A stretch of 24,218 nucleotides of DNA, taken from the NCBI GenBank assembly GCA_964505725.1, contig CAZDJK010000013.1, forward strand, positions 1 through 24,218, read 5' to 3'. The stretch comes from CAVRJC01 sp964505725. Its GTDB lineage: Bacteria > Actinomycetota > Acidimicrobiia > IMCC26256 > DASPTH01. The notes beneath the pieces were generated by a model that worked only from the letters and a program-made list of their open reading frames with translations, made no database searches and was not told the origin of the DNA. Positions 8,330 to 14,412 of the stretch are shown here, one piece after another; the first letter of the stretch is position 1, and each line of letters opens with the position of its first letter. The position numbers and the translations under genes are program-made.

Positions 8330-9514
8330 ATGACGGCGCTGGCAGAACGGCTGGCGGAACTCATCCACCGGGAAGGGCCGGTTCCATTCGACCACTTCGT
8401 CGACGAGGCGTTGTACGGGGAAGGAGGGTTCTTCACGCGGTCGCGCGGGGCCGGGCGCGCGGGTGCGGACTTCGTGACCAGCCCGGAGGTGGGGCCCCTG
8501 TACGGCGCGCTGGTCGCGCGGGAGGTCGACCGCCTCTGGGACGAGCTCGGCGCTCCCGACCCGTTCGCGGTCGTCGACGCGGGTGCCGGCCGCGGCCGCC
8601 TCGCTGCCGACCTGTTGGCCGCGGCGCCCGCATGCTCGCGGGCGCTGCGACTCCTGCTCGTCGAGCGCTCCACCACCCTGCGCGAGGCCCAGCGCGAGCT
8701 GCTCGTCCTCGAGCCGCCCGAGGACGCGCTCGGACCGTCGACACGCGCCGGCGACGACGAAGAAGGACAGGTGACGGTGCCGGTCGCCGGGATGGGCCCG
8801 ATCGTCGCGTCGTTGGGCGACCTGCCCGCGACGCCCCTCACCGGCGTCGTGCTCGCCAACGAGCTGCTCGACAATCTCCCGTGCCGGATCGTGGAGCGCG
8901 CCGACGAGGGCTGGCTCGAGGTGCGGGTCGGACACGCGGTCGGCGGATTCGTCGAGGTGCCCGTGCCGGCCACTCCCGAGGTCGTCGCCGAGGCCGACCG
9001 GGTAGCTCCCGGCGGCGTTCCGGTCGGCACGCAGCTTCCGGTGCCGACCGGCACTGCCCGATGGTTGCGCGACTGCGCCGCCGCGCTCACGCGGGGCTTC
9101 CTCGTCGTCGTCGACTACGCCGCGCCCGTCGACGAGCTCGTCGCCCGCGGGACGCGGGGCTGGCTGCGCACGTACCGCGGGCACGAGCGGGGGGAGTCGC
9201 CGCTGGTCGCGCTCGGGGAGCAGGACATCACGTGCGATCTCCCGTCCGAGTACCTCGTGGATGCCGCGCGGCGCGCCGGTCTGACGCTGGTCCGTGAGCT
9301 CAGCCAACGCGAGTGGCTCGAGGGCCTCGGGGTCGCCGACCTCGTGGCGGACGCGCGCGCGGCGTGGGCCGCGCGCGCCCACGTCGGCGACCTCGAGGCG
9401 GTCCGCCACCGCAGCCGGGTCTCGGAGGCCGACGCGCTCCTCGATCCGTCGGGGCTCGGCGCGCATCGCGTGTTCGTGTTCGCGGCGGCCCGGTTCCTTC
9501 GGTCGCCGGGATAG
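8330..9514 (+). CDS. MidA/NDUFAF7-family SAM-dependent methyltransferase
   Basis: Class I SAM-dependent methyltransferase of the MidA (DUF185, NDUFAF7) family, 394 residues. The SAM-binding motif I is VVDAGAGRGR (about residues 81-90); DFVTSPEVGPLYG (47-59) and LANELLDNLP (175-184) are family hallmarks. In mitochondria NDUFAF7 dimethylates an arginine of NDUFS2, the NuoD homologue, and is needed for complex I assembly. Here the gene lies seven bases after nuoN with no obvious ribosome binding site, suggesting coupled translation within the nuo transcript. The inferred substrate is the N-terminal arginine of NuoD, which is just outside this window. Family assignment is strong; the substrate is inferred. 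Confidence 0.88.
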   Translation: MTALAERLAELIHREGPVPFDHFVDEALYGEGGFFTRSRGAGRAGADFVTSPEVGPLYGALVAREVDRLWDELGAPDPFAVVDAGAGRGRLAADLLAAAPACSRALRLLLVERSTTLREAQRELLVLEPPEDALGPSTRAGDDEEGQVTVPVAGMGPIVASLGDLPATPLTGVVLANELLDNLPCRIVERADEGWLEVRVGHAVGGFVEVPVPATPEVVAEADRVAPGGVPVGTQLPVPTGTARWLRDCAAALTRGFLVVVDYAAPVDELVARGTRGWLRTYRGHERGESPLVALGEQDITCDLPSEYLVDAARRAGLTLVRELSQREWLEGLGVADLVADARAAWAARAHVGDLEAVRHRSRVSEADALLDPSGLGAHRVFVFAAARFLRSPG

Positions 9515-9586
9515 CCTGACCGCCACCATCGACCCGATGAGCGTACGGGTACGTAGTGACCAGCGGGGGGCAGGTCGGGAGTAGCC

Positions 9587-11557
9587 ATGGCCGACACACA
9601 CGACACCATCGAGTCGCTGCTCGCCGAGGGCCGCACGTTCGCGCCGCCGGCACCGTTCACGGAGCACGCGCTCGTGGCCGACGGCGCGGTGTACGAAGAG
9701 GCCGAAGCCGACGTCGAGGCGTTCTGGGCCCGCCAGGCCGAGGCGCTGCTCGACTGGTTCGAGCCGTGGTACACGGTGCTCGAGTGGGACCTGCCGTTCG
9801 CCAAGTGGTTCGTCGGCGGCAGGCTGAACGCCTCCTACAACTGCCTCGACCGCCACGTCGCCGCCGGTCGGGGTGACCGCGTCGCCTACCACTGGGAGGG
9901 GGAGGGGGGCGACACCCGCACCATCACCTACGCGGAGCTCCTCGCCGACGTGTCGCGCCTCGCCAACGCGCTCCGGGAGCTCGGCGTGCGCAAGGGCGAC
10001 CGGGTCAACATCTACCTGGGCATGGTGCCCGAGCTGCCCATGGCGTTGCTCGCGTGCGCGCGCATCGGCGCCGCGCACTCCGTGGTCTTCGGCGGGTTCT
10101 CGGCCGATTCCCTGCGCGACCGCATCCAGGACGCCGAGGCCAGGGTGCTCGTCACCGCCGACGGCGCGTGGCGCCGGGGTTCGGTCGTGCCCCTGAAGGA
10201 GATCGCCGACGCCGCGGTCGCCGACTGCCCGGCGATCGAGAAGGTGCTGGTGCTCCGGCGCACCGGGCAGTCCGTACCGATGGCGGAGGGGCGTGACCTC
10301 TGGTGGCACGACGTCGTGCCCCGCCAGGACGCCGAGTGCGCGCCGGAGCCGATGGACTCCGAGGATCTGCTCTACCTGCTCTACACGAGCGGCACCACCG
10401 CTCGCCCGAAGGGCATCATGCACACGACCGGCGGCTACCTCACGCAGGTCGCGTGGACCCACAAGCACGTCTTCGACCTGCACCCCGCCACCGACGTGTA
10501 CTGGTGCGCGGCCGACGTCGGCTGGGTCACCGGCCACTCGTACATCGTCTACGGCCCCCTCGCCAACGGCGCGACGAGCGTCCTCTACGAGGGTGCGCCC
10601 GATTTCCCCGTGAAGGACCGGCTCTGGGAGATCGTCGATCGCTACCGCGTGACCATCCTCTACACCGCCCCCACGGCCATCCGCACGTTCATGAAGTGGG
10701 GCCCCGAGTACCCGGCCGGGCGCAACCTCGACTCGCTGCGGCTGCTCGGGAGCGTCGGGGAGCCCATCAACCCCGAGGCGTGGATCTGGTACTGGCGGCA
10801 CATCGGCCACGAGCGCTGCCCGGTGGTGGACACGTGGTGGCAGACGGAGACGGGCGCCATCATGATCAGCCCGCTCCCCGGCGTCACCACGCTCAAGCCC
10901 GGCAGCGCGACGTTCCCGCTCCCTGGGATCAGCGCCGACGTGGTGGACGGCGCCGGGCACACGGTCGAGGCGCCGGGCGGCGGGTACCTGGCGCTCACCC
11001 GGCCGTGGCCGGCGATGCTGCGCGGGATCTGGGGCGACCCCGAGCGCTACCGCGACACGTACTGGAGCCGGTTCGACGGGCGCTACTTCGCGGGCGACGG
11101 CGCCAAGCGCGACGAGGACGGCTACTTCTGGCTGCTCGGGCGTGTCGACGACGTGATGCTCGTCTCCGGCCACAACATCTCCACCGCGGAGGTGGAGCAC
11201 GCGCTCGTCGGGCACCCCGCGGTCGCCGAGGCCGCGGTCGTCGGCACCCGGGACGAGACCACCGGCCAGGCGATCGCCGGCTTCGTGATCCTGCGCGCCG
11301 GCGTCGACGCGAGCGAAGGCCTCGTGCAGGAGCTGCGCACGCACGTCGCCCACACCATCGGGCCGATCGCCCGGCCGAAGTCGGTCCTGTTCACCGAGGA
11401 TCTCCCCAAGACCCGGTCGGGCAAGATCATGCGCCGCCTCCTCCGTGACGTGGCCGAGGACCAGGCCCTGGGCGACACGACCACGCTGGCCGACCCGTCG
11501 GTGGTCGAAGGGATCAAGGCCCGCTACCTCGCGTCCGCCACGGGCGAAGAGGAGTGA
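9587..11557 (+). CDS. acsA: acetyl-CoA synthetase (AMP-forming)
   Basis: Makes acetyl-CoA from acetate, ATP and CoA through an acetyl-adenylate (EC 6.2.1.1 type). 656 residues, the usual length. The phosphate loop is YTSGTTARPKG (266-276), where the usual glycine after TT is alanine. The adenylate motif DTWWQTETG (415-423) keeps the Trp that limits the pocket to acetate in characterised Acs enzymes, and TGHSYIVYGPLANGAT is also conserved. The C-terminal PKTRSGKIMRR carries Lys613, equivalent to the lysine acetylated for control in Salmonella Acs. GGGAG lies six bases before ATG 9587. The stop overlaps the next gene's GTG. Propionate use cannot be excluded from sequence alone. Confidence 0.92.
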   Translation: MADTHDTIESLLAEGRTFAPPAPFTEHALVADGAVYEEAEADVEAFWARQAEALLDWFEPWYTVLEWDLPFAKWFVGGRLNASYNCLDRHVAAGRGDRVAYHWEGEGGDTRTITYAELLADVSRLANALRELGVRKGDRVNIYLGMVPELPMALLACARIGAAHSVVFGGFSADSLRDRIQDAEARVLVTADGAWRRGSVVPLKEIADAAVADCPAIEKVLVLRRTGQSVPMAEGRDLWWHDVVPRQDAECAPEPMDSEDLLYLLYTSGTTARPKGIMHTTGGYLTQVAWTHKHVFDLHPATDVYWCAADVGWVTGHSYIVYGPLANGATSVLYEGAPDFPVKDRLWEIVDRYRVTILYTAPTAIRTFMKWGPEYPAGRNLDSLRLLGSVGEPINPEAWIWYWRHIGHERCPVVDTWWQTETGAIMISPLPGVTTLKPGSATFPLPGISADVVDGAGHTVEAPGGGYLALTRPWPAMLRGIWGDPERYRDTYWSRFDGRYFAGDGAKRDEDGYFWLLGRVDDVMLVSGHNISTAEVEHALVGHPAVAEAAVVGTRDETTGQAIAGFVILRAGVDASEGLVQELRTHVAHTIGPIARPKSVLFTEDLPKTRSGKIMRRLLRDVAEDQALGDTTTLADPSVVEGIKARYLASATGEEE

Positions 11558-12042
11558 ACGGGCCGTACGCACACTGGACGTGGCACAGCGCCCCCGTCGA
11601 TCCTCGTCCCGCGGCCGTCATCGACATCGACGGGGTGCTGAGCGACGCCGCCAGCCGCCAGCACTACCTGGAGGCTCCGCGCCGCGATTGGGATGCATTC
11701 TTCGAGGCCTGCGGCGAGGATGCGGTGATCGACGAGATCAAGGTCCTCCTCGACCTCCTGCACCGCGAGCTCGGCGTCGTGCTGCTCACCGCGCGGCCCG
11801 AGCGCGTGCACCATCTCACCGAGGCGTGGTTGCGGCGCTACCGCATCCGCTGGGACCTGCTCGTCATGCGGCCGTGGGGCGACTACGACGCGTCCCGGGA
11901 CTTCAAGCAGGCGTCGGTCTGGGAGCTGCGCCAGTACGGCTTCGACCTGCGCCTCGCCATCGAGGACGACCGCCGCAACGTGGCGATGTTCCGGTCTGAG
12001 GGGGTCCCGTGCATCTACTTCCACTCCGGGTACTACGACTGA
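11554..12042 (+). CDS. HAD-fold phosphatase, PNKP 3'-phosphatase-like
   Basis: 162 residues, starting at GTG 11554 within the acetyl-CoA synthetase stop (GTGA). HAD motifs are complete: DIDGVLSD (catalytic Asp24 and Asp26), LLTARPE (Thr79), a lysine near 118 in RDFKQ, and AIEDDRRN (Asp138/139). The WLRRYRIRWDLLVMRPWGD stretch resembles the 3'-phosphatase domain of T4-type polynucleotide kinase, but no kinase P-loop is present. A nucleic-acid or nucleotide end-phosphatase is a reasonable guess; another small-molecule phosphatase is equally possible. Overlap with acsA implies co-translation. Confidence 0.72.
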   Translation: MNGPYAHWTWHSAPVDPRPAAVIDIDGVLSDAASRQHYLEAPRRDWDAFFEACGEDAVIDEIKVLLDLLHRELGVVLLTARPERVHHLTEAWLRRYRIRWDLLVMRPWGDYDASRDFKQASVWELRQYGFDLRLAIEDDRRNVAMFRSEGVPCIYFHSGYYD

Positions 12043-12149
12043 GGCGCAGCTGAGAACGGCCGCACGGGCGGCGCACGGGAACGAATGCCCGCGATCTAGC
12101 GTTCGCAACGACTGAGGGAGCGACGGGCTCCCCGAGAGGTGCGAGTGAG

Positions 12150-12998
12150 ATGCGCAACGCAGTCAAGACGGCGGTGCTGCTGGCGGCGCTGGGTGCCCTG
12201 TTCATGCTCGTGGGCGGCGCGCTCGGCGGCTCGACCGGGCTCCTGATCGGTCTGGCCATCGGGATCGTGTTCGTCGGCGGCTCCTACTGGTTCAGTGACA
12301 CCATCGCGATCAAGGCCGCGGGGGCGAAGCCGGTGAGCCGCGAGGAGCTGCCGCAGGTCTACGAGATCGTCGAGGAGCTCACCCAGCGAGCCGGCATGCC
12401 GATGCCGAAGATGTACGTCTCCGACGCGGCCCAGCCCAACGCGTTCGCCACCGGCCGCAACCCCGAGCACGCCGCGGTGTGCGTGACGCGGGGGATCCTG
12501 CCGCTGCTCGACCGCGATGAGCTCCGGGGCGTGCTCGCCCACGAGCTCTCCCACGTGCACAACCGCGACATCCTGATCAGCTCCGTCGCGGCGGCGGTCG
12601 CGCTCGGGATCACGTTCGTCGCCCGCATGGCGATGTGGGGGGCGATCTTCGGCGGTGGCGGCAACAACCGCGACGGTGGCAACGCCTTCGGCGCCATCGC
12701 CATGCTCATCCTGGCGCCGATCGCGGCGATGTTCCTGCAGATGGCGCTGTCACGGTCGCGCGAGTACCAGGCCGACGCGAGCGGTGCGCACCTGATCGAC
12801 GACGGCGAGCCCCTCGCACGCGCGCTCGAGAAGATCGAGGCCGCGGCCAAGCGCACCCCGATGAACGTGGATCCCGCGCACGCGACCGCCTACATCATCA
12901 ACCCGCTCACCGGGCGCAACTTCCAGTTCAAGAGCCTGTTCAGCACCCACCCGCCGACGGCCGACCGGATCGCCCGCCTCCGCGGCCACCAGTGGTGA
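12150..12998 (+). CDS. htpX: HtpX-type membrane zinc metalloprotease (M48)
   Basis: Membrane-bound protease of peptidase family M48B, thought to degrade misfolded membrane proteins. 282 residues. Two N-terminal helices (about 5-27 and 30-50) are followed by the catalytic HELSH (His131, Glu132, His135) and third zinc ligand Glu205 in SREYQADA. A glycine/asparagine-rich loop (GGGGNNRDGG) lies between two further helices (about 150-165 and 180-200). The C-terminal STHPPTADRI motif is typical. GAGAGG about ten bases before ATG 12150 is the likely ribosome binding site. A short hairpin (12116-12132) precedes it. Preceded by a 107-base gap, so it probably has its own promoter, though I could not define one. 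Confidence 0.93.
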   Translation: MRNAVKTAVLLAALGALFMLVGGALGGSTGLLIGLAIGIVFVGGSYWFSDTIAIKAAGAKPVSREELPQVYEIVEELTQRAGMPMPKMYVSDAAQPNAFATGRNPEHAAVCVTRGILPLLDRDELRGVLAHELSHVHNRDILISSVAAAVALGITFVARMAMWGAIFGGGGNNRDGGNAFGAIAMLILAPIAAMFLQMALSRSREYQADASGAHLIDDGEPLARALEKIEAAAKRTPMNVDPAHATAYIINPLTGRNFQFKSLFSTHPPTADRIARLRGHQW

Positions 12999-13022
12999 CG
13001 GGAGCTCGAGGCAGCGCCAGGC

Positions 13023-13511
13023 TCAGTCGCGGAAGTTGCTGAACTGTAGGGGGATGCCGAAGTCGTGCTCGCGCATCGCGCCGATCGCGGCCTGCAGGTC
13101 GTCCTTCTTCTTCCCGCTGATCCGGAGCTGATCGCCCTGCGCCTGGTGTGAGACACCCTTCAGGCCGAGGTCCTTCAGGAACCGGCCGATCTCGCGTGCC
13201 TTGTCGGTCGAGATCCCGACGTTGAGGGTGACCGTCTGGCGCACGGTGCCCTTCGCCGCCTCCTCGACCTTGCCGTACCCGAGCGCCTTGAGCGAGATGT
13301 GGCGCTTGACCAGCTTCTCCTCCAGCACCTGGGTGAGCGCCTTGAGCCGGGGCTCGCTCTCGGTGTGCAGCTCGATGGTCTTGGGTGTCAGCTCGACGGT
13401 GCTGTCGGTGCCCTTGAAGTCGAAGCGGGTCGACACCTCGCGCTGCGTCTGGTCGACGGCATTGCGGACTTCCTGGATGTCGAGCTCGGAGACGACGTCG
13501 AACGTGGGCAT
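13023..13511 (-). CDS. yajQ: YajQ family nucleotide-binding protein
   Basis: YajQ/UPF0234 family, 162 residues, the family norm. It starts MPTFDVVSELD and contains STRFDFKGTD, VKRHISLKALGYGKVE and KGVSHQAQGDQLRISGKKKDDLQAAI, all hallmarks. Homologues bind nucleotides, and a Xanthomonas member is a cyclic-di-GMP effector; the role here is unknown. An in-frame start at 13592 would run through the tRNA-Tyr 5' end, so ATG at 13511 is preferred, backed by GAGGTG five bases upstream on this strand. Convergent with htpX (24-base gap) and divergent from tRNA-Tyr. Confidence 0.93.
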   Translation of the reverse strand: MPTFDVVSELDIQEVRNAVDQTQREVSTRFDFKGTDSTVELTPKTIELHTESEPRLKALTQVLEEKLVKRHISLKALGYGKVEEAAKGTVRQTVTLNVGISTDKAREIGRFLKDLGLKGVSHQAQGDQLRISGKKKDDLQAAIGAMREHDFGIPLQFSNFRD

Positions 13512-13551
13512 GCGCGCACCTCGAGTGTCGGGAAGCTGTCGGCGGACGGCC

Positions 13552-13561
13552 TGATACTGTA
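13552..13561 (+). promoter_or_regulatory. extended -10 promoter of tRNA-Tyr, possibly bidirectional
   Basis: TGATACTGTA holds an extended -10 (TG, one base, TACTGT) ending ten bases before mature tRNA-Tyr. The same bases read on the minus strand give TACAGT, a -10 pointing toward yajQ with a roughly 38-base leader. No -35 hexamer is evident in either direction. Confidence 0.45.
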
Positions 13562-13570
13562 CGCCGCCCG

Positions 13571-13654
13571 GGGTCGGTACCCGAGTGGCCAAAGGGGGCA
13601 GTCTGTAAAACTGCTGCGCAAGCTACGTTGGTTCGAATCCAACCCGGCCCACCA
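13571..13654 (+). tRNA. tRNA-Tyr (anticodon GTA), CCA encoded
   Basis: Acceptor strands GGGTCGG and CCGGCCC pair with one T-G wobble, followed by discriminator A and an encoded CCA. Anticodon stem GCAGT/ACTGC flanks loop CTGTAAA, giving anticodon GTA at 13605-13607. A long variable arm (class II) and T-arm GTTGG-TTCGAAT-CCAAC are present, as expected for bacterial tRNA-Tyr. Followed directly by an intrinsic terminator. Confidence 0.96.
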
Positions 13655-13662
13655 TCCCCACG

Positions 13663-13692
13663 GCCCGCCGTCCCGGCGGGCTTCCGTTTCTT
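13663..13692 (+). terminator. intrinsic terminator after tRNA-Tyr
   Basis: Perfect 7-bp GC stem GCCCGCC/GGCGGGC with loop GTCCC, followed by TTCCGTTTCTTT. It sits nine bases after the tRNA CCA end and would isolate tRNA-Tyr from the lipoprotein gene. Confidence 0.82.
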
Positions 13693-13739
13693 TACCCGCC
13701 TTTCGGCGTCGGGGTCTGGCGCAGCGTGTCCTTCTCCCC

Positions 13740-13745
13740 GATACT
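13740..13745 (+). promoter_or_regulatory. candidate -10 for a leaderless lipoprotein mRNA
   Basis: GATACT ends six bases before ATG 13752, placing a start site at or next to the A of the start codon. No convincing -35 is seen at the expected distance, so this is tentative. Confidence 0.3.
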
Positions 13746-13751
13746 CACAGG

Positions 13752-14411
13752 ATGAGAAGTCCGGTGAGGGCGTGGCCCCGCCCCGCGGCTCTCGCCGCCG
13801 CCGTGGTGGTGGGCGGCGCCCTGCTGCTCACGAGCTGCGCCGGCACGGGCTTCCACTACGTGAAGAGCTCCGACTACCACACCTACTTCAAGGTGCCCGA
13901 CGCCTGGAAGCTCTACGACCAGAATTCGCTGCTCGCCGGGGGCGGCTCGGGGCTCAGCCAGGACGAGATCGCGCAGGCCAAGGCCACCTCGTGGTCCACC
14001 GGCTTCGACGCCAGCCCGCGGCCGGAGCTCTCGCACCTGAGCAGCGCGAGCGGCAACTACCCGATCGGGATCGCGAAGGTGCAGCAGATCTCGGCCCAGG
14101 ACGCCGACTCGGTGTCGCTCTCGACGCTGCGCAACCTGTTCTTCGACATCGACGGGACCCAGACCGGCGACACCGCGGCCGACATCGTCACCTACGAGCC
14201 GGTCAACTTGAGCGGGGGCTTCCACGGAGCGCACCTGGTTGCACGGCTCGGGTCGGGCGACAAGGCTTTCACCGTCAACCAGATCGTCGTGGTCGACGAA
14301 GCGACCAGCAAGATCTACGCGCTGGTCATCTCGTGTGACAACACGTGCTACCAGCGGAACCAGTCGAAGATCGACCAGGTCATGAACTCGTGGACCGTGA
14401 GGGACTCCTGA
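13752..14411 (+). CDS. predicted lipoprotein of unknown function
   Basis: 219 residues with a clear lipoprotein signal: basic MRSPVRAWPR, hydrophobic stretch, then lipobox LLTSC with lipidated Cys29. The mature part (FHYVKSSDYHTYFKVPDAWKLY) resembles secreted proteins that present a PsbP/Mog1-like fold, but I do not recognise the family with confidence. Two further cysteines near the C-terminus (ISCDNTCYQR) could form a disulfide. ATG 13752 lacks a good ribosome binding site, and a GATACT -10-like hexamer at 13740-13745 sits only six bases upstream, suggesting a leaderless mRNA. One base separates its stop from the FtsH-like gene, so the two are probably co-expressed and may work together at the membrane. 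Confidence 0.8.
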   Translation: MRSPVRAWPRPAALAAAVVVGGALLLTSCAGTGFHYVKSSDYHTYFKVPDAWKLYDQNSLLAGGGSGLSQDEIAQAKATSWSTGFDASPRPELSHLSSASGNYPIGIAKVQQISAQDADSVSLSTLRNLFFDIDGTQTGDTAADIVTYEPVNLSGGFHGAHLVARLGSGDKAFTVNQIVVVDEATSKIYALVISCDNTCYQRNQSKIDQVMNSWTVRDS

Positions 14412-14412
14412 G

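Noticed and set aside
9512..9517. TAGCCT as a -10 for acsA
   Set aside because: Overlaps the methyltransferase stop and has no -35 partner; not distinguishable from chance.
8243..11572. 1109-residue minus-strand open frame
   Set aside because: Lies antisense to the methyltransferase and acetyl-CoA synthetase, low-complexity charged composition, no motifs.
12043..12149. Promoter upstream of htpX (TAGCGT near 12098)
   Set aside because: No matching -35 at a sensible distance; too weak to report as a feature.
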